Shown here piece by piece: positions 47,056 through 55,548 of a stretch of DNA of 55,548 bases (the stretch's first letter is position 1; every line of letters starts with the position of its first letter). The notes beneath the pieces are model-generated. The model was given only the letters and a program-made list of their open reading frames with translations, ran no database searches and was not told where the DNA came from. The stretch is taken from positions 2,346 through 57,893 of the forward strand of contig NYTP01000027.1 in NCBI GenBank assembly GCA_002683575.1, read 5' to 3'. This DNA comes from Bermanella sp. (lineage in GTDB: Bacteria; Pseudomonadota; Gammaproteobacteria; Pseudomonadales; Oceanobacteraceae). The position numbers and the translations under genes were made by a program.

Positions 47056-48368
47056 GAGATAGCCTGCATGAGCTTGGATATTTTATCCAAGCTCTCTTGG
47101 TACTCATCTTCCCATTTTGAATCAGCTACAATTCCTCCTCCTGCCCAGCACGTCACCTCGTTATTTTCGAATAAAAATCCTCTAATCAGTATGTTTGAAC
47201 TCATCATATTATTGCTAGAAAAATAAAAGCTACTGCCGCAGTAAAAACTTCTAGGAACCTGCTCAAGCTCTGAAATTATTTCCATGGAGCGTTTTTTAGG
47301 CGCCCCGGTAATGGAGCCACCAGGAAATGCATCCATTAATAATTTCACTGGGTCTTTACCTGAAATATCGGCGGCAATTGTACTGACCAAGTGATGTACC
47401 GTGCTGAATGATTCAATTGCAAATAATTCGTCCACTTTGATATTCTGACTGTTTTTACTTAGATCGTTGCGCAGTAAATCAACGATCATTAAATTTTCAG
47501 CTCTATCTTTGGTGCTCTGCATAAGCTCAGATCGTTCTTGTTCATCCTTTACTGGGTCGCTATGCCTAGGCCGGGTTCCTTTTATCGGCTTTGTTATGAC
47601 TTCATTGTTTGAGCAGCGCAAAAATAGCTCGGGGGACGCGCTCGCAAAACACCAATTGCCTGATTCAAAATAACTAGCAAAAGGTACCTTAGCGCGTGCC
47701 TTAATTTTTGTATAAGCCTCTAGTGGTGAGCCTGTGTATGTAGCTTTAAATGATTGCGCTAAATTCACCTGATAGGTGTCGCCGCTCAAAATATAATCAA
47801 GTATTCGCTCAATTTTGATTTTGTATTGCTCTTTATTCCAGAGAGCTTTAAAAGGGGTGGATAGCTTAAAATTATTTAAATGTGACTGAGAGCTGCCCAG
47901 TGAATTATTGAACAGGGATACTAGGAATTCCTTGCTATGCTCAGATACCTCAGACCAATGAACAAGGTATGATTGCTTCAAGTGGTGATCAATTAAGTAA
48001 GCCCATGTATATAAGCCACATAGCAGAAAGGGTTGAGAGCGATAATTTGGCATACTAGCTTGCGGGCTATCAGAAATACCAAGGTCATAGCTAATATGCC
48101 CAATCAGTCCACCTGTAAATGGCAGGGTGGATTCTATAGACGGTAGTTTATCCCTCAATGAATTAAGATTACGAATAGCCGATTTAAAATCGTGCTTGTG
48201 CTCTAACTTGATCAATTCGTTGGGAGCTGCGCTAATAATACTCCAACGCCCTTCAGGGTGATCAAAGTTTGAGCTTTCAAGAGCAACCATGTTTGAAAGA
48301 GGCTTTAAAGTACACAGAAGCCTATGGGAGTCATTTAAATAAGGAAGAGTGGTTATTGAGAAATTCAT
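47052..48368 (-). CDS. pabB: Aminodeoxychorismate synthase component I
   Basis: Makes 4-amino-4-deoxychorismate for folate. It has 438 residues. The chorismate-enzyme core includes YQVNLAQSFKATYTG, TKPIKGTRPRHSDP, ENLMIVDLLRNDLSK, TVHHLVSTIAADI and AFPGGSITGAPKKRSMEII. The lysine in PIKGT forms the covalent intermediate of PabB and separates it from anthranilate synthase TrpE (PIAGT). It stands alone; the glutaminase partner pabA is not in the window. Confidence 0.93.
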   Translation of the reverse strand: MNFSITTLPYLNDSHRLLCTLKPLSNMVALESSNFDHPEGRWSIISAAPNELIKLEHKHDFKSAIRNLNSLRDKLPSIESTLPFTGGLIGHISYDLGISDSPQASMPNYRSQPFLLCGLYTWAYLIDHHLKQSYLVHWSEVSEHSKEFLVSLFNNSLGSSQSHLNNFKLSTPFKALWNKEQYKIKIERILDYILSGDTYQVNLAQSFKATYTGSPLEAYTKIKARAKVPFASYFESGNWCFASASPELFLRCSNNEVITKPIKGTRPRHSDPVKDEQERSELMQSTKDRAENLMIVDLLRNDLSKNSQNIKVDELFAIESFSTVHHLVSTIAADISGKDPVKLLMDAFPGGSITGAPKKRSMEIISELEQVPRSFYCGSSFYFSSNNMMSSNILIRGFLFENNEVTCWAGGGIVADSKWEDEYQESLDKISKLMQAIS

Positions 48369-48536
48369 TGTAGCCTGCCAGTAAGTATTTCTATTTTAAT
48401 ATCAGAAGGCATTTATAGATAGGGTATTGGTAGTAATCCGCCATCCAGTTGTACATGAGTGCTATAAAAGTAAGCCAAGTGTTTGATATTTATTCAATCA
48501 AGGCTTTATTTGTCGATAGACCACTAAGTGACGTAT

Positions 48537-48606
48537 GGCCTAATAAGTTAATTAATGTAACAATGAGTAACTGACCAAAATAACAAAAATAATAAGTTAG
48601 GCCTAA
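48537..48606. repeat. Inverted repeat pair upstream of the C39 peptidase operon
   Basis: GGCCTAA (48537-48543) and TTAGGCC (48597-48603) form a dyad; the second copy is also inside the perfect 10-base palindrome TTAGGCCTAA (48597-48606), eight bases before the start codon where a ribosome-binding site is expected. The rest of the 245-base gap is AT-rich with no obvious gene or promoter. Confidence 0.4.
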
Positions 48607-48613
48607 AATATCC

Positions 48614-49513
48614 ATGTTGGTTTTTCTGCTTGCTTCCATAATTAGCTACACAATGATAACTGAGTTCCTAGAGGTGGAGTCTCAGCCAAAAGGTATTGTG
48701 TACTATGAAACTGGTTATGGCGCACAAAGTACTCATCAAAAAGAATTCATTGAGCCACTCTCTGAGTTTCGCTACAACAATGTTGTTCGCCAAGCTTATG
48801 ACTATAGTTGCGGATCAGCTGCTCTGACCACATTACTCGATTTTTATCTAGGGCGTAACTTCCAAGAGCGACAAGTGATGGAAGGGCTACTTCAATTCGG
48901 AGACTCTGAGAAAATTGTTGAACGTCGAGGTTTTTCCTTACTCGATATGAAGCGCCTAGTAACGGCCTTGGGGCACCCATCTGGTGGCTTTAGGGCAGAA
49001 AAAGAAGACTTAATTAAACTTGATCACCCAGCAATAGCTCCCATAGAGTACGCTGGCTTTAAGCACTTTGTGGTTATTCGAGGTGTAAAAAAAGGCCATG
49101 TATTTGTTGCTGACCCATCTCTTGGTAACATCAGCTTCACACTCAATCGCTTCATGGAAATATGGGATCGCAATGTACTATTTATTGTATTCCCAAACGG
49201 GCATAAGCCGGTTGGCGGTCTTGAAATAAGAGATGAAGATTTAAGAATCATTGATGAGCGTACATTCACGCAGATGGCGTTCAGAGATTTTAGAGATTTT
49301 TTCCCTGCTGACCATATTCGTGAGGCTGCCGAGGTAAGTAATGGGCTTGCTCGGAGCAAGAACAATGCTTATTGGTATCGCGAAGAAGATGCGGAAGAGG
49401 ATGATCAAGGAGAACTAAGAGCTGCGGGTGATGATGGCTTTGACCCTTCTTTGGTTAATACAGTTAAGACGGACTCTCTTATAAGAAAAAGCATTCGCTT
49501 CAAGAGAAAATAA
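48614..49513 (+). CDS. C39-like cysteine peptidase of an envelope export module (FapD/FilB-like)
   Basis: A 299-residue protein. An N-terminal signal or membrane anchor (MLVFLLASIISYTMITEFLE) precedes a C39-type domain with C66 in YDYSCGSAALTTLLDFYLG, H151 in GFKHFVVIRGV and D167 in VADPSLGN: a complete Cys-His-Asp triad. There is no ABC-transporter part, unlike bacteriocin exporters. The C-terminal 100 residues are charged and unfamiliar. Similar stand-alone C39 proteins occur in the Pseudomonas fap amyloid operon (FapD) and in Acinetobacter fil loci. It is the first of four closely spaced genes. Its ribosome-binding site is weak. Confidence 0.8.
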   Translation: MLVFLLASIISYTMITEFLEVESQPKGIVYYETGYGAQSTHQKEFIEPLSEFRYNNVVRQAYDYSCGSAALTTLLDFYLGRNFQERQVMEGLLQFGDSEKIVERRGFSLLDMKRLVTALGHPSGGFRAEKEDLIKLDHPAIAPIEYAGFKHFVVIRGVKKGHVFVADPSLGNISFTLNRFMEIWDRNVLFIVFPNGHKPVGGLEIRDEDLRIIDERTFTQMAFRDFRDFFPADHIREAAEVSNGLARSKNNAYWYREEDAEEDDQGELRAAGDDGFDPSLVNTVKTDSLIRKSIRFKRK

Positions 49514-49535
49514 TAAAAAGAACATGGTGGTTTAA

Positions 49536-50552
49536 GTGAACGCGAAATATTTATTATTACTGGCTGCTTTTATAGCTCAAAATACAAGTGCGGATGTTTC
49601 TAGCGCTAGGGAAGCCCTTTCTCAGCAAGAAGGTGATGCAAGCCAAGAAAAAAGTCTTGAAGAGGTGTTTGAGGCAACTGAAAATAGCTATTCCTTAATG
49701 AAAGAAGGCCAAACTTCTCTTGGCTTTAATATGAGCTATAGCTATGTTGCTGACCAGCGTCTAGACGTAGATATTCAAAATGGTCAAGTACGAGCGTTCG
49801 ATGTAAACCCATCTGCAAGTCATAATTTATCGAATAATTTTAATTTTGATTATGGTTACGAGAACAACCTTACACTTGGGATTACTGTTCCCCTAGTCGT
49901 AAAGTATGACTCTGTTGAAACTCAAAGTGCATCTGGTCTTGGTGATGTGTCAATTAATGCTCGATGGCAGCCATACGCCTATGTGCCGGGTGAACTAAGT
50001 AAAACAGTTACAGGCTCATTCAAAACTAAAACAGGATCAAGCCCATTTAAAACTGTAGGTTCAAAAACCTTACCAACCGGTAGTGGATATTATTCTCTAT
50101 CTGGTGGTCTTTCCATGTCAAAAGTTGTTGACCCTGTAATGTTATTTGGATCAGGCAGTGTGTCATACGCCATTCCAGAAAAAGATGTAAATCAGCCACG
50201 TAGTGGTGCACTTCTAATGGAAGTTAAACCGGGTTTAACAGCATCCTTTTCTGGCGGTTTTGCATACTCTCTTTCTTATGATGTTTCTATGAGTATGTCA
50301 TTTCAAGGCAGCTATACAAATAAATCCACTTATGTATTTCGAAATAGCACCGGTACCTTTTCCGATGTCGAAAGTGCAGCTTCGATGACAGGCCTTTTTA
50401 ATATTAGTCTTGGTATACGAGTATCACCAAAAACAATTACCAATATTGGTGTTGGCTTTGGTATGACGGATGATGCGCCGGATATGATTTTATCTTTATC
50501 TCTGCCAATTGATGTAAATGGTTTAAAAGCCAAATCATCTAGCTCTTCTTAA
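49536..50552 (+). CDS. Outer-membrane beta-barrel protein with N-terminal helix (FapF/FilC-like)
   Basis: A 338-residue exported protein with a signal peptide MNAKYLLLLAAFIAQNTSA. An acidic helical segment follows (about 22-60, EALSQQEGDASQEKSLEEVF), then alternating amphipathic strands typical of a barrel: NFDYGYENNLTLGITVPLVV and GLGDVSINARWQPYAYVPG. This helix-then-barrel plan resembles FapF-type amyloid exporters and the phenol-degradation-transporter-like family. The last strand lacks a terminal Phe and the protein ends in KSSSSS. The start is GTG at 49536 with GGTGG upstream. 22 bases after the C39 gene. Confidence 0.7.
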   Translation: MNAKYLLLLAAFIAQNTSADVSSAREALSQQEGDASQEKSLEEVFEATENSYSLMKEGQTSLGFNMSYSYVADQRLDVDIQNGQVRAFDVNPSASHNLSNNFNFDYGYENNLTLGITVPLVVKYDSVETQSASGLGDVSINARWQPYAYVPGELSKTVTGSFKTKTGSSPFKTVGSKTLPTGSGYYSLSGGLSMSKVVDPVMLFGSGSVSYAIPEKDVNQPRSGALLMEVKPGLTASFSGGFAYSLSYDVSMSMSFQGSYTNKSTYVFRNSTGTFSDVESAASMTGLFNISLGIRVSPKTITNIGVGFGMTDDAPDMILSLSLPIDVNGLKAKSSSSS

Positions 50553-50566
50553 TTGTGGCGGTTGTT

Positions 50567-52162
50567 ATGAAGAGTATTTTTGTTTTAGTTTTCCTTTTGT
50601 TTAGCAGTCTCTCTAATGCCCAATTAGGTCAATCAATGTTAATTGATCCTAAAGCGCTTTCATTGGGCAATGCTGTTACAGCTGACCCACCGGGTATGGC
50701 ATCTATTCACTATAATCCTGCAGGTCTTACAAAATTAGAAGGACGCCAAATTGGCGTAAGCATTTTAAATGTTATTTTGAAGTCCGAAGCAACGTTTAAT
50801 CTACCTGAAGATTATGATGGCGATGGCGAGTTGTTAAACTTTGAGGATGACCCCGTTATTGGTCAAAAGAGTGAAGCCATTGCAGGTGCTTATATACCCG
50901 GTGTAGGTATTTTTCCTTTGCACCTTCCCGTACTTGCGCTGCCATCAGCTGGCATTTCTATTAATCCGCCAGGCTCTAAGTTTACCTTTGCTACAGCGAC
51001 CTATATGCCGATGGTTGCTGGCTTCGTAAAAGAGGGTGTCGATAATCCTGGGCGCTATCAAGCTAAGCAACTCGCCATGCAACGCATGACTTATCTGTCA
51101 CCGTCTTTTGGTTACAAGGTAAATGACGAGCTCTCATTAGGCGCAGGTTTTTTATTATCCCACCAAGGTTTTGCTATTGAGCAGGATGCGCGCGGTGTTA
51201 ACTTAATCATGGCCGCTACTGAAATGCTCCAAGATGCTTTTGGTTGCGAAGAAGGTGGTGGCGGTAATGATCCACTGGTGCCTTTTATTTCATTATGCGG
51301 TGGCCGCGTTGGCCCTTATCGGGATATTGGCACACTTAGCATGCAGTTAGAAAATTCCATGTCACTGTCATATAACCTTGGTCTTTTGTGGGAACCAACG
51401 GATTGGTTTGCATGGGGCATGGCTTATCAAAGTGAGGCGACAGACCAGTTAAGCGGTGAGTTTGAAATGGACTACTCAAGGGACTTCTCTGGGTTTTTCA
51501 GTGGTTTTCGCGGGTCTATCTTTGGTGCCATCATTGGTGCAATGTTTCAGCTACCATCAGGTGTTAGCAAAGAAACGGGTTACGTTACAACTGAGTTCAC
51601 ATACCCACAGCATTTCCAAACAGGGTTTAAGTTCCGCTTCTTTGATAAGTTACAGTTTAATATCGATGCAGGTTGGACAGATTATGACGAGTGGGATTCT
51701 TTTTACTTCGAATTTGATCGTCAATTAGACTTTTTGAATGCTGCTAAGATTCTTGCACCTGGCGAAGTGACGGGCAATACACTAAGACAGTATCTTAATT
51801 ATAAAAGTGTTTGGAGTTTTGGTTTTGGTATTGAATACCAAATGAGTTCTCGCTTGAAAGCACGTATTGGTTATGAACCACGTACTACCTCGATACCAAC
51901 AAATCGTCGAAATGTTATGGCGCCTTTAGGTTTTGCACCCATGTATGGCCTTGGGTTTGGTTATCGCTGGGATCTGGATACCGATATTGATGTATCCTTA
52001 TCTTTCTTAAAAAGCCAAGAGTCCATACCAGCAGACGAGCCAAGTGGCTCACTCAACCAAGATTGCCTGACCTGCATTGTAGCTAATCCATATCCAGGTT
52101 TAGATGTGGAGACCAAATTAACGGTAGCTGCAGCCGGCATTACATTTAGAACTAAATTTTGA
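50567..52162 (+). CDS. OmpP1/FadL/TodX-family outer-membrane transport protein (FilD-like)
   Basis: A 531-residue barrel of the FadL family, which lets hydrophobic compounds cross the outer membrane. After a signal peptide (MKSIFVLVFLLFSSLSNAQ) the N-terminal hatch has the family motif ALSLGNAVTADPPGMASIHY followed by NPAGL. The last residue is Phe (AGITFRTKF), as barrel assembly requires. Extra loops carry glycine-rich GCEEGGGGNDP and a cysteine pair DCLTC near the C-terminus. I chose the ATG at 50567 over GTG 50555. It is 14 bases after the barrel gene and overlaps the next gene by one base. Confidence 0.82.
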   Translation: MKSIFVLVFLLFSSLSNAQLGQSMLIDPKALSLGNAVTADPPGMASIHYNPAGLTKLEGRQIGVSILNVILKSEATFNLPEDYDGDGELLNFEDDPVIGQKSEAIAGAYIPGVGIFPLHLPVLALPSAGISINPPGSKFTFATATYMPMVAGFVKEGVDNPGRYQAKQLAMQRMTYLSPSFGYKVNDELSLGAGFLLSHQGFAIEQDARGVNLIMAATEMLQDAFGCEEGGGGNDPLVPFISLCGGRVGPYRDIGTLSMQLENSMSLSYNLGLLWEPTDWFAWGMAYQSEATDQLSGEFEMDYSRDFSGFFSGFRGSIFGAIIGAMFQLPSGVSKETGYVTTEFTYPQHFQTGFKFRFFDKLQFNIDAGWTDYDEWDSFYFEFDRQLDFLNAAKILAPGEVTGNTLRQYLNYKSVWSFGFGIEYQMSSRLKARIGYEPRTTSIPTNRRNVMAPLGFAPMYGLGFGYRWDLDTDIDVSLSFLKSQESIPADEPSGSLNQDCLTCIVANPYPGLDVETKLTVAAAGITFRTKF

Positions 52163-52947
52163 TGCGCTATCTTTTTATTATTCTTACGTTTTTACATCTT
52201 GCTGCTTGCCAAAATATGCAGCAAGGTGACACTGATTTTTATACTTGGGTGGATGAAACGGGGCAAATTAGAACCATAAAAAAACAACCTGCAGCAGCCA
52301 AGAAAGAACAGGTAGCCACAAGTCCTGACAACCTCAATCAAGGTGACAATAGTTTTGATCCAAATGACTTCACACCATCACAGGAAGTCGACAAAAAATT
52401 AAATAATGAGAAATTGTATGCCTGGCAAGAGCCGAGCGGAGCACAAATAGTAAGGCAGGAGTCCATATCTCAACAAGAACCTAAGCCCGTTTCAATAGCG
52501 CCAGAAAGTACGCTTTCGAAAAGTTTCAAGGTTTTTAGAGAAGGGACACAAGTTAGCTTTGATGATATTGATGGTATTTCGATAAGCTTGGCTCGTTATT
52601 ATCAATACAGCGATGCAGCCGAAACCGACTACGCACTTCTTGAGTTTTTAAGTCCAATTGAGCGAATTGATATTAAAAGCTTCATTAAAAATGATACCGT
52701 TGCCATGCCAAGAATCATACCTCTAACGAAAAGCTTTAATCAAAACTTCAGTTTTGATAACCCTTTTGAGTTTAGGGAAGAGGAGTCATGGCATGGCTAT
52801 GGCTTTGTTTATGGCGTTTTGGATATCCCGCCTGATACGAAGTATCTTTTATTGCTACCTAACCCTCAGTCTGGTGTATTTGAAGCTGAGGGTAAGCTGA
52901 TTAAGCAAAGTAACCTAGGCAGCCTAGTCTTTACCAAGGTGAAATAA
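52162..52947 (+). CDS. Lipoprotein with DUF4124-like motifs (FilE-like), function unknown
   Basis: A 261-residue predicted lipoprotein: signal MRYLFIILTFLHLAAC with lipobox LAAC, so C16 is lipidated. Two short motifs of DUF4124 type follow, FYTWVDETGQIRTI (about 25-38) and LYAWQEPSGAQIVRQE (about 89-104), separated by a low-complexity Gln/Asp/Lys-rich linker. The C-terminal 140 residues look like a beta-rich domain (SISLARYYQYSD, YALLEFLSPIERIDIKSF, KYLLLLPNPQSG). The ATG overlaps the FadL-family stop (TGATG), so translation is coupled. The function is probably tied to the export module; FilE-likeness rests on position and architecture. Confidence 0.7.
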   Translation: MRYLFIILTFLHLAACQNMQQGDTDFYTWVDETGQIRTIKKQPAAAKKEQVATSPDNLNQGDNSFDPNDFTPSQEVDKKLNNEKLYAWQEPSGAQIVRQESISQQEPKPVSIAPESTLSKSFKVFREGTQVSFDDIDGISISLARYYQYSDAAETDYALLEFLSPIERIDIKSFIKNDTVAMPRIIPLTKSFNQNFSFDNPFEFREEESWHGYGFVYGVLDIPPDTKYLLLLPNPQSGVFEAEGKLIKQSNLGSLVFTKVK

Positions 52948-52949
52948 AG

Positions 52950-53762
52950 CTAGGCTCTTCTGTTTAACTTTGTATCAACCATAATGCGTGTTGATATTTC
53001 TTCAACTGACAAATCCGTTGTTGTTAGAAAAGGAATATTCATTCTTTGAAACAACATCTCAACTTCTTCCGTTTCGTAATAACATTGATTTAATGACGCG
53101 TATCGACTATTTGCTTTTCGCTCATTTCGAATAGCTGCGAGCCTTTCTGGATCAATAGTTAAGCCGAAAAGTTTATGCTTGTGAGCTTGGAGTGCTTTTG
53201 GTAGATCTCCGTTACCTAAGTCTTCCTCCGTAAGCGGATAGTTCGCCGCCTTAATGCCAAATTGCAGTGCTAGGTAAAGGCAGCTTGGTGTTTTACCTGA
53301 ACGTGATACACCAACTAAAATAATATCTGCTTTGTCGTAATGTTTAATTTTGCTGCCATCATCATTGTCCAGTGCGAAATTGACGGCATCGATTCGAGCT
53401 AAATAACTTTTATTGTCACCGCCAACATGGGATTTACCCACTGTATAGCTAGACCCCATATTTAACTCTTTTTCTAGGGGAGCCAAAAAGGTTGCAAATA
53501 TATCAACCTTAAAAGCATCCGCCTTAGATATTTCATCACGGATATCTTGATTAACAATGGTATCAAATACGATTGGTCTACTTCCGGCTTGAGCTAAGTC
53601 GTTTAGGCGCGTTACAACCTCTTGAGCTTTGGTGATAGAGTCGATATACGGTAGGGTGACCTGTTCAAATTCTATACTTTCAAATTGCGCTAATAAGCTG
53701 TGTCCAAGTGTCTCTGCTGTAATGCCAGTGCCATCGGATATAAAAAAAGCTTGTCGTTTCAT
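52950..53762 (-). CDS. ppsR: PEP synthase regulatory kinase/pyrophosphorylase
   Basis: Bifunctional DUF299-family enzyme that inactivates PEP synthase by ADP-dependent phosphorylation and reactivates it by phosphorolysis. It has 270 residues: [20 protein letters not shown] at the start, a P-loop [16 protein letters not shown] near residue 152, and [18 protein letters not shown] and [16 protein letters not shown] as family blocks. I chose ATG 53762 over a TTG four codons upstream because the family begins at that Met. It is divergent from its target gene ppsA across 83 bases, the usual arrangement. Confidence 0.94.
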   Translation of the reverse strand: MKRQAFFISDGTGITAETLGHSLLAQFESIEFEQVTLPYIDSITKAQEVVTRLNDLAQAGSRPIVFDTIVNQDIRDEISKADAFKVDIFATFLAPLEKELNMGSSYTVGKSHVGGDNKSYLARIDAVNFALDNDDGSKIKHYDKADIILVGVSRSGKTPSCLYLALQFGIKAANYPLTEEDLGNGDLPKALQAHKHKLFGLTIDPERLAAIRNERKANSRYASLNQCYYETEEVEMLFQRMNIPFLTTTDLSVEEISTRIMVDTKLNRRA

Positions 53763-53845
53763 AAATTTTAACAACTTTGTGAATAGTATCTAGAATTAGA
53801 GTACTATATCGACGTGTCGCGCACTAGGTTTCATGGGAGGTAAGC

Positions 53846-55548
53846 TTGAATAATCACGTTATTTGGTTCGATCAGCTGGGTATGTCGGATGTCGATAAGG
53901 TCGGCGGTAAAAACGCCTCACTAGGTGAGATGATTAGTAATTTATCTTCTACTGGCGTGAATGTCCCCAATGGTTTTGCCACTACAGCTGATGCATTTCG
54001 TTTATTTCTTGAGCAGGATGACCTCCAATCGAAGATTGCGCAATTATTATCCAGCATTAAAGATGGTTCACTTTCAGACTTAAGCTCAGCAGGTGAGCAA
54101 ATCAGATCTCTGATTCTCAACACACCGTTACCGGCATCATTGGAAGAAGCGATAAAATTATCATTATCAAAGCTTCAAGGTGATGATAATCAAATTTCTG
54201 TAGCCGTTCGTTCATCAGCCACAGCTGAAGATTTGCCTGATGCCTCTTTTGCAGGCCAACAAGAGACCTTTTTAAATGTTGTGGGTGAAGATGCTGTATT
54301 GCACGCCGTTAAAGAAGTATTTGCCTCTTTATATAACGACCGAGCAATCAGTTATCGCGCCCACCAAGGGTATGAGCATTTAGATGTAGCGCTTTCTGTT
54401 GGCATTCAGCGCATGGTAAGAAGTGAAAGTGGTTCTGCTGGTGTGATGTTTACTTTAGATACAGAGTCAGGCTTTGACCAAGTGGTATTCATTACTAGTG
54501 CCTACGGCTTAGGCGAAACAGTGGTGCAGGGGGCCGTTAACCCGGACGAATTCTACGTTCATAAAAAATCCCTCTCTGAAGGAAGACCTGCGATCTTGCG
54601 CCGTAATCTAGGTGCGAAAGCCGTTAAGATGGTATATAGCCAAGATGATAGTTCAACTTCACCGGTTGAAACTGTTCGAGTAGATCGAGAAGAGCGTTTT
54701 AAATTTAGTATTAATGATGACGATATTAATGCACTTGCCAAGCAAGCTTTGATTATTGAACAGCATTACCAGCGCCCGATGGATATTGAATGGGCAAAAG
54801 ATGGGCAAAATGGCCAAATTTACATAGTCCAAGCCCGCCCCGAGACTGTTAAAAGTCGTACCAGTAAAAATGTCATGGAACGTTACATTCTTAAAGAGAC
54901 GGGTAAGGTCCTATGCGAGGGGCGCAGTGTTGGTCACCGTATTGGCCGCGGACCAGTCAAGGTCCTCAGAAATGTGGATCAAATGCAGGATATTAACGAA
55001 GGTGACATCCTCGTAGCCGATATGACGGACCCAGACTGGGAACCCATCATGAAAAAAGCCAGCGCCATCGTGACCAATAGAGGCGGGCGAACTTGTCATG
55101 CGGCTATAATTGCACGCGAGCTTGGTATTCCCGCCGTTGTTGGGTGTGGTGATGCAACGGACGAGCTAATGAACGGTCAGCAGGTAACAGTATCATGCGC
55201 TGAAGGTGATACTGGTTTTATTTATGATGGTGCACTTGAGTTTGAACATAAGACCAACTCTGTAGGTACGATGCCTGAGCTCCCTTTTAAAATCATGATG
55301 AATGTGGGCAACCCTGATCGGGCATTTGACTTTCAGGGTTTGCCAAATGAAGGAGTGGGGCTAGCCCGACTAGAATTTATTATCAATCGCATGATTGGCG
55401 TGCACCCTAAGGCGTTATTAAATTTCAACGAACTACCTGAAGAAGTAAAAACCACGGTAGAGCGTCGCATTGCTGGCTATGCTTCACCTATTGATTTCTA
55501 TGTTGAGAAGTTAGTTGAAGGCATTAGTACTCTTGCCGCTGCTTTTTA
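53846..55548 (+). CDS. ppsA: Phosphoenolpyruvate synthase, N-terminal part (cut by window edge)
   Basis: Makes PEP from pyruvate and ATP in gluconeogenesis. The visible 567 residues (family about 790) hold the ATP-grasp domain ([47 protein letters not shown]) and the phosphohistidine domain with H418 in [20 protein letters not shown]. The C-terminal PEP-binding barrel begins ([22 protein letters not shown]) and runs off the right edge. The start is TTG at 53846 with a strong GGGAGG five bases upstream. No frameshift is seen. Confidence 0.95.
   Translation, partial: MNNHVIWFDQLGMSDVDKVGGKNASLGEMISNLSSTGVNVPNGFATTADAFRLFLEQDDLQSKIAQLLSSIKDGSLSDLSSAGEQIRSLILNTPLPASLEEAIKLSLSKLQGDDNQISVAVRSSATAEDLPDASFAGQQETFLNVVGEDAVLHAVKEVFASLYNDRAISYRAHQGYEHLDVALSVGIQRMVRSESGSAGVMFTLDTESGFDQVVFITSAYGLGETVVQGAVNPDEFYVHKKSLSEGRPAILRRNLGAKAVKMVYSQDDSSTSPVETVRVDREERFKFSINDDDINALAKQALIIEQHYQRPMDIEWAKDGQNGQIYIVQARPETVKSRTSKNVMERYILKETGKVLCEGRSVGHRIGRGPVKVLRNVDQMQDINEGDILVADMTDPDWEPIMKKASAIVTNRGGRTCHAAIIARELGIPAVVGCGDATDELMNGQQVTVSCAEGDTGFIYDGALEFEHKTNSVGTMPELPFKIMMNVGNPDRAFDFQGLPNEGVGLARLEFIINRMIGVHPKALLNFNELPEEVKTTVERRIAGYASPIDFYVEKLVEGISTLAAAF

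Noticed and set aside
48614-49513. Bacteriocin maturation and export system
   Set aside because: The C39 domain is not fused to or next to an ABC transporter and no small double-glycine-leader gene is visible nearby.

Overview
The window is a densely packed, mid-GC (low-to-mid 40s % by eye) chromosomal stretch from a gammaproteobacterium. Many proteins read like Pseudomonas orthologues: the HVGT-type GltX, the MYIYD-start CysI followed by a DUF934 gene, the [4Fe-4S] CysH, ThrH and PpsR/PpsA. The gene blocks tig-clpP-clpX-lon-hupB-ppiD-fabI, peptide ABC genes-mltD-methyltransferase-rnhA-dnaQ and cysB/cysH/thrH/pabB/ppsR/ppsA are ones I remember from the Pseudomonas aeruginosa chromosome, here rearranged. 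The lower GC and gene content suggest a marine Oceanospirillaceae-type relative; that is inference only.

Layout. 1-7126 is mostly minus strand: malate synthase G (cut by the left edge), a DUF1289 protein, an SDR-like oxidoreductase, a TerB-like protein, transaldolase, DusA and a membrane EAL phosphodiesterase. 7239-11500 (plus): gltX, then manC-kdsC-kdsB for nucleotide-sugar and KDO supply. 11497-11850 (minus): a SulA-like SOS division inhibitor under three LexA-type sites. 12049-20333 (plus): the protein quality-control block tig, clpP, clpX, lon, hupB, ppiD. 20400-28780 (minus): mltD, a YejABE-like peptide importer with two separate ATPases, and fabI. 28838-35699 (mostly plus): methyltransferase, rnhA, dnaQ, a ChpA-N-like protein with a membrane partner, an SCP2 protein (minus), sohB and an AcuI-like reductase. 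35704-46258: a CPA2 antiporter, sulfur assimilation and Fe-S genes (DUF934, cysI, nfuA, TauE-type transporter, cysB, cysH), purK-purE, aroG, a tiny HTH protein and a universal stress protein. 46435-48368: thrH and pabB. 48614-52947 (plus): a four-gene envelope module (C39-type peptidase, FapF/FilC-like barrel, FadL-family barrel, DUF4124-like lipoprotein). 52950-55548: ppsR divergent from ppsA (cut by the right edge).

How the genes fit together. Three themes stand out. First, proteostasis: the lon promoter has a sigma-32-like sequence. Second, assimilatory sulfate reduction with Fe-S assembly: CysI and CysH both need [4Fe-4S] clusters and nfuA has an IscR-like site. Third, envelope work: LPS precursors, murein turnover, peptide uptake, fatty-acid synthesis and the C39/barrel module. 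The last is the best candidate for an under-described system. It resembles the export parts of functional-amyloid (fap) or Acinetobacter fil loci, but no subunit gene lies beside it.

No intergenic gap exceeds 300 bases; the longest (894-1140, 48369-48613, 33460-33695) are about 235-250 bases. I found no tRNA, rRNA, CRISPR array, insertion sequence, integrase or pseudogene. Several starts were moved from the longest possible frame to internal codons, using ribosome-binding sites and family N-termini; the reasons are given per gene.
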